Shown here: piece by piece, positions 35,215 through 42,971 of the stretch
Layout: each line of letters opens with the position of its first letter
Position numbering within the stretch: the first letter of the stretch is position 1
NCBI GenBank assembly: GCA_017521465.1
Contig: JAFXCN010000001.1
Span: 68,762 to 132,761 of the forward strand
Reading direction: 5' to 3'
From: Clostridia bacterium
Lineage (GTDB): Bacteria > Bacillota > Clostridia > TANB77 > UBA1234
DNA: 64,000 nt
Position numbers and translations under genes: made by a program
The notes under the pieces: generated by a model
Seen by the model: the letters and a program-made list of their open reading frames with translations, nothing else
The model's database searches: none
Told to the model about the DNA's origin: nothing

Positions 35215-35976
35215 ATGAAAAAGACCAAAGTGTACACTGAAACTTTGAAAGAATTCATTCGCAAACGGCCTAAAAAGGCTAAAGACATTATTTCTGTAGT
35301 ATTAGCAATTATTATTTCCGTAATTTTAGTTTGCCAAATTTGTCCCGATATTCCAGATGATGCCACCATGATTGAATCTAAGCAAGTTCTTATGAATTAT
35401 ATTGAAGACCCTATTTCTAATCCTGTTGATACCCAAAAATATTCTTTGCATATTTCGAATGGTATTGTTAAACTATATATTCTAAATAGTGATGCGTTCT
35501 GCACTGCTAGCTTGCAGGAAGACAGTACATACAGCTACATTATGCACACCGGTTCCCTTGAAACCATTCTTCAAGCTATTTGGGCTACGCTCATTTTCGC
35601 GGTAATTTTCTATTTGGTTGTTTACGGACTTATTACTTTCTTCTGCTGGCTTTTCCCTATCGTAAGAAAATTCTCTAAGCACGTCGCTGATGAATACAGG
35701 GTTGCCAAAGCTAAAGCCGAATTTAACATTTCTGAACAAGAAGCACGTGAGAATCCTAAGCATATGCAACTCAAAGCAGAATTTGACCGTGCATATAAAA
35801 AGGGATATAACGAAGGCTTCACTAAAGGTCGCAAAGAAGGATTTGTCGAAGGCAAAGAAGATGCCTATGAATATGGTTATACAAATGGTTATAACGCGGC
35901 TCAAGAAAATGATGACGGCTATAAAACCTTTGAAGAAATCGAAGCATATCTCAATGATGAAAATACACCTAGTTAA
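35215..35976 (+). CDS. Membrane protein with cytoplasmic GxxxG-type repeat tail, paralogue 1
   Basis: A 253-residue protein. One helix at about 24-42, an extracytoplasmic part to about 115, a second long hydrophobic segment (about 116-150), then a charged cytoplasmic stretch and a run of four-residue repeats with Gly at every fourth position: GYNEGFTKGRKEGFVEGKED, then AYEYGYTNGYNA. The next gene is a paralogue of the same architecture. The G(Y/F)xx repeat resembles that of Yae1-like and export-associated proteins, but I assign no function. Own promoter, GGAGG site, own terminator. Confidence 0.75.
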   Translation: MKKTKVYTETLKEFIRKRPKKAKDIISVVLAIIISVILVCQICPDIPDDATMIESKQVLMNYIEDPISNPVDTQKYSLHISNGIVKLYILNSDAFCTASLQEDSTYSYIMHTGSLETILQAIWATLIFAVIFYLVVYGLITFFCWLFPIVRKFSKHVADEYRVAKAKAEFNISEQEARENPKHMQLKAEFDRAYKKGYNEGFTKGRKEGFVEGKEDAYEYGYTNGYNAAQENDDGYKTFEEIEAYLNDENTPS

Positions 35977-35983
35977 CTAATTC

Positions 35984-36018
35984 AAACCGGAGTTACCCTA
36001 TTGGGGACTCCGGTTTTT
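35984..36018 (+). terminator. Terminator of paralogue 1
   Basis: AAACCGGAGTTACCC, loop, GGGGACTCCGGTTTTT. Confidence 0.9.
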
Positions 36019-36048
36019 CGCTTTATGATTATACTCCCTTACGTATAG

Positions 36049-36077
36049 TTGACTTTTTTACCTTTTTATGTTATATT
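36049..36077 (+). promoter_or_regulatory. Promoter of the second GxxxG-tail gene
   Basis: TTGACT (36049-36054), 17 bp, TATATT (36072-36077). Identical over 30 bp to the promoter at 35135, so the duplication included the promoter or the promoter is conserved by selection. Confidence 0.85.
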
Positions 36078-36128
36078 AATACCGTTTCTACGTTTACTTT
36101 AACTACCTGAAAATGGAGGTATGTGTCT

Positions 36129-36950
36129 ATGAAGAAAGAAAACAAAGCCCGGGTCGTTGCAGTTAAGAAGTATTGTGCTACACATAGTGAAAAAGTTAGA
36201 GAGTTTATTTGTATTATGCTGGCTATTATTGTCGCATTGATATGCGCAGACGCACTAGTTAATATTCAAAATAATGATGATATGGTAGCTTGTAAAGAAG
36301 AACTTGCAAGTTATCTCGCAAGCCCTTCCAGGTATGCCATAAATACCGACAAATACACTCTTGAAATTTCTAAAAAAGGCACCGAACTTTCTATTAATAA
36401 TTCGCTTGCCGCGTGCACTGCAGTATTTGATAACTCTACAAACAGCTACAACTATACTTCTTCTCAACATCTTTTCCTCTCATGTCTTTTCATGATTATT
36501 CTCACTGCCAGCTTTTCCTTTATTTTCTACTTCATCTTTTATGGAATTATTGCAATTGTTATCGACGTATCCGAATTGATTAAGGAACAATATAAGGCAA
36601 TCCAGCGAGAATATAAGTTGAACAAGGCTGAAGCCGAACTCAATCTTACTCAAGAAGAAACTGTAGAATATGAGCATTCTATCCAGCAAAAAGAAGCATA
36701 TGACCGTGCCTACAAGCAAGGCTTTGATTCCGGTTACACCGATGGTCGTAGCAAAGGCTTCAAACAGGGGCAACATGATGCCTATGAAGAAGGTTACACC
36801 AAGGGCTATATCGATGGTCAGGATGAAGTTTCTGATGCTATCAATGCTTTTATGAATGATGAAGATTCGTCTTGCGAAGACGATGATGAAAATGTTCATA
36901 ATGAACCTTTGAATCCAATTTTTATTGATGATGATGATATTGAAGATTAA
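36129..36950 (+). CDS. Membrane protein with cytoplasmic GxxxG-type repeat tail, paralogue 2
   Basis: A 273-residue protein with the same layout as its neighbour at 35215: N-terminal helix, outer domain, second helix around 115-145, then GFDSGYTDGRSKGFKQGQHD and AYEEGYTKGYIDGQDE. The tail matches that of paralogue 1 far better than the outer domains match each other. An acidic extension (DDDENVHNEPLNPIFIDDDD) ends the protein. Start at ATG 36129, 9 nt after GGAGG; a GTG two codons upstream is closer than usual. Function unknown. Confidence 0.75.
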   Translation: MKKENKARVVAVKKYCATHSEKVREFICIMLAIIVALICADALVNIQNNDDMVACKEELASYLASPSRYAINTDKYTLEISKKGTELSINNSLAACTAVFDNSTNSYNYTSSQHLFLSCLFMIILTASFSFIFYFIFYGIIAIVIDVSELIKEQYKAIQREYKLNKAEAELNLTQEETVEYEHSIQQKEAYDRAYKQGFDSGYTDGRSKGFKQGQHDAYEEGYTKGYIDGQDEVSDAINAFMNDEDSSCEDDDENVHNEPLNPIFIDDDDIED

Positions 36951-36980
36951 GTGTAAAGATATTTCTATACACTAAAAAAG

Positions 36981-37016
36981 TAAAGGATTAACCCTAGCAA
37001 GGGTTAATCCTTTTTC
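36981..37016. terminator. Bidirectional terminator
   Basis: AAAGGATTAACCCT, short loop, AGGGTTAATCCTTTTT. It overlaps the end of the metallohydrolase gene (stop at 37004). Confidence 0.9.
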
Positions 37017-37954
37017 GTATGCAAATATGACCACGTGTCAAAAATTATTTCACCATCATTTATATACATTACGATATCACCAAGCATATCTGTTCTGAAG
37101 ATTCTAGTTCTACTATCTCGATAACGTTGTATAACCACATCATCCGGATGTCCATATGTATTATCCCATCCGCAAGAAATTACTACAAATTCTGGCTTTA
37201 CAGCATCCAAAAACTCTTGAGAACTAGATGTTTCGCTACCATGATGCGCAGATTTTAAAACATCCACATCAAGCAAAATACCTTTTTCTAGCGCCATTGT
37301 AAGAATCTCATTCTCTGCTTTTTCTTCAATATCACCAGTAAACAAAATTGACTTTCCTTCATATTCGATTATCAATGCTATAGAATAATTATTCTTGTCT
37401 TTGTACATATCTGCATTTGGCGAAAGAATTGTTACTATTGCAGAACCAAAATTAAAACTTTCCCCAATTTTGATATGTTCTTTAGGATAACTCCAGTTAA
37501 TCTCTTTCTTTTCCACAAGCTTTGCAAATTCTGTATAAAATTCAGTTGTGATATCATCTGCTTCATTGTTTGGCGCAATTACAAGTCCGACTTCAAAATT
37601 TTCAATGATAGCAGCACTTCCACCCATATGATCCTCATGAGGATGAGTGTTAATAAAAATATCAATTTTCTTTACACCTAATTGCTTAAGCTCATATACA
37701 ATATTTATATTATCTGTAATTTTTAAATCTGTATCCGCATCATTTTTATTGCCTGCATCAATTAACATAGTATGACCATCAATCCGTATAAAAGTGCAAT
37801 CAGCTTGGCCAACATCAAAGAAATACACTTCCATGCCTTTATCTAAATATTTATCATATATAACATAAACTAATGAGACAATCAAGACGAGTAAAATTAC
37901 AAAAAATGATATTTGCCAAACCAAATTACTCCGCTTCTTGTCTTCTTGGCTCAT
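37004..37954 (-). CDS. ComEC/Rec2-like metallo-beta-lactamase-fold hydrolase
   Basis: A 316-residue protein with an N-terminal membrane anchor (residues 12-33) and an external metallo-beta-lactamase domain. Start of the fold: VYFFDVGQADCTFIRIDGHT; metal ligands: NTHPHEDHMGGS (HxHxDH) near residue 108, and SAHHGSETSSS later. This is the isolated catalytic domain of ComEC, without the DNA channel, common in Clostridia. It might act as an extracytoplasmic nuclease or phosphodiesterase. No partner gene adjacent. Confidence 0.88.
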   Translation of the reverse strand: MSQEDKKRSNLVWQISFFVILLVLIVSLVYVIYDKYLDKGMEVYFFDVGQADCTFIRIDGHTMLIDAGNKNDADTDLKITDNINIVYELKQLGVKKIDIFINTHPHEDHMGGSAAIIENFEVGLVIAPNNEADDITTEFYTEFAKLVEKKEINWSYPKEHIKIGESFNFGSAIVTILSPNADMYKDKNNYSIALIIEYEGKSILFTGDIEEKAENEILTMALEKGILLDVDVLKSAHHGSETSSSQEFLDAVKPEFVVISCGWDNTYGHPDDVVIQRYRDSRTRIFRTDMLGDIVMYINDGEIIFDTWSYLHTKKD

Positions 37955-38037
37955 ATTATCCCTCCAAATTATTTTTAGGTTCCTAATCGTTCATTTGTTT
38001 GAGACATAATATCACTTTTTCGTTTGTTTTTCAACAT

Positions 38038-38748
38038 TTACAAGTTAGAAATTAAAGTAGAAGGATTAATTTGTTTATTATTTTTTATTATTTCCAAATG
38101 AAGATGTACTCCAGCATCAAGTTCAAATCCCACATCATCAGACATCATTGCAATTTGCTGTCCCACTTTGACTTTGTCACCTATTTTTAAACCATCAAGT
38201 GGCTCGACACCTGCATATTTAATAAAAAATTCTCCACTTTTCATTTCAATGACATTTCCATATTTATAATCATACTTTATATTTGCAATTTCTCCATCAC
38301 AAACTGAATTTATTATTTCTCCCTTTTTTCCACTTATATCTATACCGTTATGAATTATCCATTCTTTTAAAGTTTTGGAATATACTAAATCCTCCCCTGA
38401 AAAACTTTTAATAATTTCTCCTTCACATGGTTTTGTAAATGTAATTTCCTTTTTAGGTGTAGCAACAACTTCTCTTACCTTTTCATCTTCTTTGCTCTTA
38501 TTAACACTCTCAGTTTCTGTTTTTAGAATCTCAACTTTAGTAGCAACCTTTTTTGTCTCTCTTTCCAATGCTTCTGGATTAATTCTAATTGAAGATTCAG
38601 CTCTAACATATTCTTTTTCTGAATCAATTCGTATAGGAACTATCTCTTTTCTCTCATCTATATCATAATCATATTTTGCTAACGTAATCACAAAAGCCAC
38701 AAGTCCAGCTGATAATGCAATCATACATAAATATACTATTTTTTTCAT
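38038..38748 (-). CDS. spoIIQ: M23 peptidase-domain sporulation protein, SpoIIQ-like
   Basis: A 236-residue protein with one N-terminal helix, a charged linker and a C-terminal M23 (LytM) domain. The zinc ligands are present: WIIHNGIDISG (H, D) and HLHLE (HxH), as in clostridial SpoIIQ but unlike B. subtilis SpoIIQ. The start at 38748 follows GGAGG by 9 nt. Its position directly after spoIID supports the name; together they act in engulfment and in the channel between forespore and mother cell. Confidence 0.78.
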   Translation of the reverse strand: MKKIVYLCMIALSAGLVAFVITLAKYDYDIDERKEIVPIRIDSEKEYVRAESSIRINPEALERETKKVATKVEILKTETESVNKSKEDEKVREVVATPKKEITFTKPCEGEIIKSFSGEDLVYSKTLKEWIIHNGIDISGKKGEIINSVCDGEIANIKYDYKYGNVIEMKSGEFFIKYAGVEPLDGLKIGDKVKVGQQIAMMSDDVGFELDAGVHLHLEIIKNNKQINPSTLISNL

Positions 38749-38794
38749 AGCAATACACCTCCAAGATATTGGTATTATTGCCATAATTTTGAAA

Positions 38795-39718
38795 TTATAT
38801 ACTTACTATATCAACATCAGTATAATAATGTTTAATTATTTCCTCACAACTACTACCATTTATCGCCATATAATTTGCCCCCTCTTGACTCATACCAACA
38901 CCATGTCCATATCCATTAGTAGTAAAAATTATATTTTCATCCTCCTCTTTTACAGAAAAATATGTAGAGCGTAAGCCATAAAGTGTACGTATTTCAGTAC
39001 CCGCAAGAACTTTATTTCCTATAGTCATTTTATCAACTCTTCCACTCGGCGTTAGCCTATCAATACTATAGTTAGTGGCCGTATTATCAAAATCATTATA
39101 CTTATTTTTTACAACATCAAAAAAATCCTTTTTAGAAATAACAACTTTATCTTCATACAAATATCCCTCTTCACTTTTTACACTTTTAAGATACGGTATT
39201 TCTTCATTCCCCCAGATATATTTAACATCTTCAGTCATTCCACCACTATGAGCATGAAAAAACGCATTAATAAGATTGTCTTTATATGTAATCACTTTTC
39301 CTGAAGTAGATTTAACAGCATTTTCAAGTTTACTCCATTTAATTTTCTCTACATCATCATCCCAACATTGCATAGCATAGTCTTTAGTTTTATATGCTTG
39401 GCAATGATTAATATCATCACACATATCAGCATTTTCATGACTATCTGGAGAATTTTGTAATTTATACAAAGTATATGTTCTCGCAACAATTGCCTGTGCC
39501 TTTAGAGCTTCATCTTCATATGTAGAAGGAACCTCTCCAATTAAAACACCAATTATATAATCATCCAAAGACATCTCGATAATCTCATTAGTAGAAGTAA
39601 TCAAAAGTTTAATAGTTCTAATTTCTTCATTCTCATCTGTTAATCCAATACAGAAAAAATTTGAAATACAAAAACAAACTATCATAAAAGCAAACAATCC
39701 GAAAATAATCTTTTGCAT
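38795..39718 (-). CDS. spoIID: Stage II sporulation protein D (lytic transglycosylase)
   Basis: A 307-residue protein with an N-terminal helix and the SpoIID domain: GEVPSTYEDEALKAQAIVAR (catalytic Glu in GEVPST), FFHAHSGGMTEDVKYIWG and GYGHGVGMSQEGANYMA. It cleaves glycan strands during engulfment. The start at 39718 follows AGGAGGATGATTTT; a longer frame reading through the upstream palindrome is not used. spoIIQ follows 46 bp downstream. Confidence 0.93.
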   Translation of the reverse strand: MQKIIFGLFAFMIVCFCISNFFCIGLTDENEEIRTIKLLITSTNEIIEMSLDDYIIGVLIGEVPSTYEDEALKAQAIVARTYTLYKLQNSPDSHENADMCDDINHCQAYKTKDYAMQCWDDDVEKIKWSKLENAVKSTSGKVITYKDNLINAFFHAHSGGMTEDVKYIWGNEEIPYLKSVKSEEGYLYEDKVVISKKDFFDVVKNKYNDFDNTATNYSIDRLTPSGRVDKMTIGNKVLAGTEIRTLYGLRSTYFSVKEEDENIIFTTNGYGHGVGMSQEGANYMAINGSSCEEIIKHYYTDVDIVSI

Positions 39719-39771
39719 AAAATCATCCTCCTGCATAATTGTATGAGGACAAATCTGAATATATTCTGGTA

Positions 39772-39826
39772 TTTTTGCCCGGCCACTTTTCACCGGATTT
39801 TCCGGTGAAAAGTGGCCGGGCAAAAA
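39772..39826. repeat. Perfect 26-bp inverted repeat
   Basis: TTTTTGCCCGGCCACTTTTC plus ACCGGA, a 3-base loop TTT, then its exact complement. No mismatch over 26 bp. It is followed by ATGTAACGCAATTCG, a fragment of the GTAACGCAGTTCG element. It lies between the spoIID start and the rplT end. Confidence 0.95.
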
Positions 39827-39870
39827 CAGTGCAAATGTAACGCAATTCGATAAATCTAGTAATTAACAAC

Positions 39871-39900
39871 AAAAAAGCACACCAAAAGGTGTGCTTTTTT
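39871..39900 (-). terminator. Terminator of infC-rpmI-rplT
   Basis: AAAAAAGCACACC, loop, GGTGTGCTTTTTT, beginning 8 bp after the rplT stop on the minus strand. Confidence 0.92.
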
Positions 39901-39907
39901 CATTCAA

Positions 39908-40255
39908 CTATTTTGTTGCTGCTTTTACTAATTCTGTGAAAGCTGCTGGATCATTTACCGCCATTTCAGCTAACATTTTTCTATTTACGTTGATTTCATT
40001 TTTCTTCATTCCGTTGATTAATGTGCTGTAGTTAACTCCATTAGCTCTTGCTGCTGCGTTAATTCTAGCGATCCATAATCTTCTGAAATCTCTTTTCTTT
40101 AATTTTCTTCCTACATAAGCATATTGACCAGATTTCATAACAGCTTGTTTAGCCATTCTAAATCTGATGCTTTTTGCTCCATAGTATCCTTTAGCCATTT
40201 TTAAAACTTTTTTATGTTTTTTTCTTGTTATTATACCAGTTTTTACTCTTGCCAT
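39908..40255 (-). CDS. rplT: 50S ribosomal protein L20
   Basis: A 115-residue primary rRNA-binding protein of the large subunit, needed early in assembly. The sequence is typical: [39 protein letters not shown] and [14 protein letters not shown]. Last gene of infC-rpmI-rplT. In other Firmicutes L20 represses this operon by binding its leader; the leader here has an attenuator hairpin. Confidence 0.97.
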   Translation of the reverse strand: MARVKTGIITRKKHKKVLKMAKGYYGAKSIRFRMAKQAVMKSGQYAYVGRKLKKRDFRRLWIARINAAARANGVNYSTLINGMKKNEINVNRKMLAEMAVNDPAAFTELVKAATK

Positions 40256-40283
40256 TTCTTATATTTCTCCTTTCTATTAGTTT

Positions 40284-40490
40284 CTATTTAGCATATGGTA
40301 ACATTCTCTTTACATTTGCTTCCATTGTTTTATCAACTAATGTTGATTTTCTTAAATGAGCTTTTCTCTTTGATGTTTTTGCATTTGAATTTAACAAATG
40401 TCTTTTGTTTGTTTGACTTCTTTTAACTTTTCCTGTTGCTGTGATTTTTACTCTTTTTGCTGTTCCTCTATGTGTCTTCATTTTAGGCAT
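40284..40490 (-). CDS. rpmI: 50S ribosomal protein L35
   Basis: A 68-residue basic protein, MPKMKTHRGTAKRVKITATG at the start and RKSTLVDKTMEANVKRMLPY at the end, the L35 pattern. Between infC (27 bp) and rplT (28 bp) in one transcript. Confidence 0.97.
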   Translation of the reverse strand: MPKMKTHRGTAKRVKITATGKVKRSQTNKRHLLNSNAKTSKRKAHLRKSTLVDKTMEANVKRMLPYAK

Positions 40491-40517
40491 AATTAAAACT
40501 CTCCTTCCGTTTATTTA

Positions 40518-41030
40518 TTAACTATTTTTTGGACTGATAATTAACATCATATTTCTGCCTTCTAGTTTAGGCTCTTTATCAGCTGTTCCAACGTCTTCAA
40601 GACTTTCAGCAAACTTATTCAAAACATTAGCACCAAAACTTGTATTGTTTAGTTCTCTACCTTTGAATTTTATTGTTGCTTTTACTTTGTCTCCATCCTC
40701 TAAAAATTTTCTTGCATTTTTAGCTTTAAATTCAAAATCGTGCGTATCAATTGTAGGAGATAATCTAATCTCTTTTACCTCTACTACTTTTTGTTTTTTC
40801 TTAGCTTCTTTTTCTTTTCTAGCTTGTTCATATTTGTATTTACCATAATTCATTATTTTACAAACTGTAGGATTAGCATTCGGCGCTACTTCTACCAAGT
40901 CTAGACCTTTTTCTTCAGCTACTGCTAGAGCATCAGCTACTGACATTACTCCTAGTTGTGCTCCTTCGTCGTCAATAAGTTTTACTTCTTTTGCGACGAT
41001 TTCGTCATTAATACGTAGTTCTTGTTTGAT
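40518..41030 (-). CDS. infC: Translation initiation factor IF-3, AUC start codon
   Basis: A 170-residue initiation factor that keeps ribosomal subunits apart and checks start codons. Conserved: RINDEIVAKEVKLIDDEGAQ, EVAPNANPTVCKIMNYGKY and the C-terminal IKFKGRE. The start is placed at ATC (41030-41028), 8 nt after AAGGGGG, giving IKQELRINDE, which matches the usual IF-3 N-terminus. A TTG at 41048 overlaps the binding site. Rare AUU/AUC/AUA starts are a known means of infC autoregulation. Confidence 0.9.
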   Translation of the reverse strand: MKQELRINDEIVAKEVKLIDDEGAQLGVMSVADALAVAEEKGLDLVEVAPNANPTVCKIMNYGKYKYEQARKEKEAKKKQKVVEVKEIRLSPTIDTHDFEFKAKNARKFLEDGDKVKATIKFKGRELNNTSFGANVLNKFAESLEDVGTADKEPKLEGRNMMLIISPKNS

Positions 41031-41050
41031 ATCAAAAACCCCCTTCAATT

Positions 41051-41077
41051 AAAAAAACTTGAGCCAAGCTCAAGTCA
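41051..41077 (-). promoter_or_regulatory. Attenuator hairpin in the infC leader
   Basis: Minus strand ACTTGAG, CTTGG loop, CTCAAGT followed by seven T, ending just before the infC ribosome binding site. An intrinsic terminator inside a leader implies premature termination control, as in L20-type leaders. A second stem (AGAAGT...ACTTCT, about 41153-41170) lies upstream. Confidence 0.78.
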
Positions 41078-41185
41078 TTCCACACAATTATAAATATATT
41101 TAATCACTGAAAATTAATTATATTTAACCAACGCTCATTCATATGGCGAGGTGAGAAGTGGATGACTTCTTCTTGAACGGACTTT

Positions 41186-41214
41186 AGTATAATACATTTT
41201 TTTATACATGTCAA
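41186..41214 (-). promoter_or_regulatory. infC operon promoter
   Basis: Minus strand TTGACA (41214-41209), 17 bp, TATACT (41191-41186). It gives a leader of about 150 nt. Confidence 0.88.
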
Positions 41215-41277
41215 TATGATTTTAGCAAAATTATTAGAAAAAATTGCTATTTTTCCTTATTATTTTTAGTTTTTTTG

Positions 41278-41306
41278 TTGACATTTTTAGTCATTTGTAT
41301 TAAAAT
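41278..41306 (+). promoter_or_regulatory. rplM-rpsI promoter
   Basis: TTGACA (41278-41283), 17 bp, TAAAAT (41301-41306). Confidence 0.85.
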
Positions 41307-41310
41307 TATT

Positions 41311-41352
41311 GCGCATGAGTTGTTAGGTAGCCCGGAAATCCCTAGCGCTCAA
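41311..41352 (+). promoter_or_regulatory. Putative L13-type leader structure
   Basis: GCGC at 41311-41314 and TAGG near 41324 can pair with CCTA and GCGC at 41340-41348 around GTAGCCCGGAAATC. Position (start of the rplM transcript) and shape fit the L13 leader known from low-GC Gram-positive bacteria; a covariance search would confirm it. Confidence 0.6.
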
Positions 41353-41397
41353 TATATTAGATGAATTATATTGTGAAATGGAGGTTTAAGTATTACC

Positions 41398-41823
41398 ATG
41401 AATAATACTACATATAGCGTTAAAGCTAGCGAAATTGAAAGAAAATGGTATCTTATCGATGCTGACGGAAAAGTTCTTGGAAGACTTGCAACAGAAGTTG
41501 CTAAATTATTAAAAGGAAAACACAAACCAACTTACTCTACTCATATGGATGTTGGTGACCATGTAATTGTTATTAACACAGAAAAAATGGTTTTAACAGG
41601 AAACAAAGAAACAGACAAAATATATAGAAGACATACAGGATACATTGGTAACATGAAAGAAGTTCAAGCCAAAGATATGGATCCAAACAAAATGCTTATG
41701 CTTGCAGTAAAAGGCATGCTTCCTAAAAATACATTAGGAAGAAAAATGTTAACAAAATTAAGAGTATATGCTGGTAGCGAACATGAAAATGCAGCTCAAA
41801 AACCAGAAACATATAACTTTTAG
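41398..41823 (+). CDS. rplM: 50S ribosomal protein L13
   Basis: A 141-residue protein with [40 protein letters not shown] and [20 protein letters not shown], all typical of L13. The start follows TGGAGG. rpsI follows 17 bp downstream, the usual pair. Confidence 0.97.
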   Translation: MNNTTYSVKASEIERKWYLIDADGKVLGRLATEVAKLLKGKHKPTYSTHMDVGDHVIVINTEKMVLTGNKETDKIYRRHTGYIGNMKEVQAKDMDPNKMLMLAVKGMLPKNTLGRKMLTKLRVYAGSEHENAAQKPETYNF

Positions 41824-41840
41824 GAAGGAGAAATACGAAA

Positions 41841-42245
41841 ATGGCTAATAAAAATTCAAATACAACTTTCTATGGTACAGGTAGAAGAAAAAGTTCAGTA
41901 GCTAGAGTTAGAATTTTACCAGGTAAAGGTGAAATCACTATAAACGGAAAAACTCTTGATGAATATGCTACAACTGATGTTACAAAAATAATAATCAAAC
42001 AACCTCTTGTTGCTACAAACAATGAAGGAAAATTTGATATGATCGTTAAAGTTATCGGTGGAGGATTATCAGGTCAAGCTGGAGCTATCAGACATGGTTT
42101 AGCTAGAGCATTAGTTAAAGCTAATGAAGAAAACAAACCTGCTCTTAAAGCTGCTGGATTCTTAACAAGAGACCCAAGAATGAAAGAAAGAAAGAAACCA
42201 GGATTAAAGAAAGCAAGAAAATCACCACAATTCTCAAAGAGATAA
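41841..42245 (+). CDS. rpsI: 30S ribosomal protein S9
   Basis: A 134-residue protein: [20 protein letters not shown] at the start, [19 protein letters not shown] in the middle and the basic tail ending [12 protein letters not shown] that reaches the P-site tRNA. Second gene of rplM-rpsI, closed by a terminator at 42251. Confidence 0.97.
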   Translation: MANKNSNTTFYGTGRRKSSVARVRILPGKGEITINGKTLDEYATTDVTKIIIKQPLVATNNEGKFDMIVKVIGGGLSGQAGAIRHGLARALVKANEENKPALKAAGFLTRDPRMKERKKPGLKKARKSPQFSKR

Positions 42246-42250
42246 TATTT

Positions 42251-42284
42251 TGGAAACCTACTTCGGTAGGTTTCTTTTTTTTTG
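42251..42284 (+). terminator. rplM-rpsI terminator
   Basis: GGAAACCTACTTCGGTAGGT, TTC and a run of nine T; UUCG tetraloop. Confidence 0.93.
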
Positions 42285-42301
42285 CTCTCTTTTTGATTAT
42301 G

Positions 42302-42330
42302 TTGACTTTTCTTGCAAAATATGGTATTAT
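42302..42330 (+). promoter_or_regulatory. Promoter of the GC-rich mini-operon
   Basis: TTGACT (42302-42307), 17 bp, TATTAT (42325-42330), preceded by TTATG as in two other cassettes. Confidence 0.78.
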
Positions 42331-42372
42331 GTTAATTGGTAATCCCATTATATATATAGGAGGTTTTACACC

Positions 42373-42552
42373 ATGAAGGAATCTGTCCAGAACACCACGA
42401 ACCACCACAACAACAAGCCTAAGGAGGCAACTGCCCCCACCTCTGCTACTTCCGCCCCCAAGCCCCGTCCCTTCAGAGACCGCTCTGAATACTACCGTTA
42501 TGTCTCCGTCCCTACGAATGAATACGGTGGCGCCATCGGCAACGACCGCTAA
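42373..42552 (+). CDS. Small GC-rich ORF, 59 residues, Pro/Thr/Ala-rich
   Basis: ATG at 42373 follows ATAGGAGG. The product starts MKESVQNTTNHHNNKPKEAT, has a Pro/Ala/Ser middle and ends NEYGGAIGNDR. It appears disordered. Codons such as GCC, CCC, AAG and ACC dominate, unlike every gene around it. No family recognised. A second small gene follows 22 bp later. Confidence 0.7.
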   Translation: MKESVQNTTNHHNNKPKEATAPTSATSAPKPRPFRDRSEYYRYVSVPTNEYGGAIGNDR

Positions 42553-42574
42553 GATAAAGGAAGAAAGGAAGAAA

Positions 42575-42739
42575 ATGATGAATAACGAAAAGACTATCAG
42601 ATGCGCGCTCCTTATTGGTATCCTCTGGACTCTCCTGCACGTGTATGTGCTCCAGAGGTTTCTCCCCGTTGGCGTCTGGGGGGGGGTGACCGGTTTTATC
42701 ATTTTGCCCTTGCTCCCCAAGTGGTTGGCTAAAAAATGA
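42575..42739 (+). CDS. Small GC-rich membrane peptide, 54 residues
   Basis: Two adjacent ATGs (42575 and 42578) follow AAAGGAAG; the second has the better spacing. The peptide MNNEKTIRCALLIGILWTLL continues through a second hydrophobic segment (GVWGGVTGFIILPLLPKWLA) and ends AKK, so one or two membrane helices. Codon use is GC-rich like the preceding gene (CTC, CTG, CCC, GTC). UGA stop. A terminator follows at once. Confidence 0.7.
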   Translation: MMNNEKTIRCALLIGILWTLLHVYVLQRFLPVGVWGGVTGFIILPLLPKWLAKK

Positions 42740-42740
42740 T

Positions 42741-42780
42741 AAAAAACTGTGCTCGGCATTTGCCGGGTACAGTTTTTTTT
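42741..42780 (+). terminator. Terminator of the GC-rich mini-operon
   Basis: AAAAAACTGTGCTCGGCA, loop, TGCCGGGTACAGTTTTTTTT. Confidence 0.9.
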
Positions 42781-42796
42781 GTTACAATTTGCTTTT

Positions 42797-42873
42797 GTGA
42801 ATCATTTTTACGTCGGGCACTTTCCGATTCACCTTCGGTGAATCAGCTAGTGGGCCGACGAAAAACGATTCAG
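42797..42873. repeat. Nested inverted repeat (cruciform-like)
   Basis: Outer arms TGAATCATTTTT and AAAAACGATTCA, middle arms CGTCGG and CCGACG, and an inner hairpin GATTCACC-TTC-GGTGAATC. Nothing coding is visible in it. Confidence 0.8.
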
Positions 42874-42889
42874 TTCGATACAAACAGTC

Positions 42890-42958
42890 GCATGTAAAAA
42901 GGAAGTGCGACTAAATAGATATAAAAATCTATTTCGTTTCACCTCCTGTTTTACATGC
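42890..42958. repeat. Long imperfect hairpin
   Basis: GCATGTAAAA and TTTTACATGC form the outer stem; AAATAGAT and ATCTATTT an inner one. It directly follows the cruciform at 42797. Confidence 0.8.
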
Positions 42959-42971
42959 CTTCACCAATTTA

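Noticed and set aside
35482-35904. 140-codon minus-strand frame in the first GxxxG-tail gene
   Set aside because: Antisense shadow created by the repeat tail; no ribosome binding site.
41049-41214. T-box in the infC leader
   Set aside because: No T-box consensus or specifier loop; the downstream genes are not aminoacyl-tRNA related.
42145-42759. 204-codon minus-strand frame spanning rpsI and the mini-operon
   Set aside because: Crosses a terminator, overlaps rpsI and has a low-complexity Arg/Val composition typical of a reversed GC-rich stretch.
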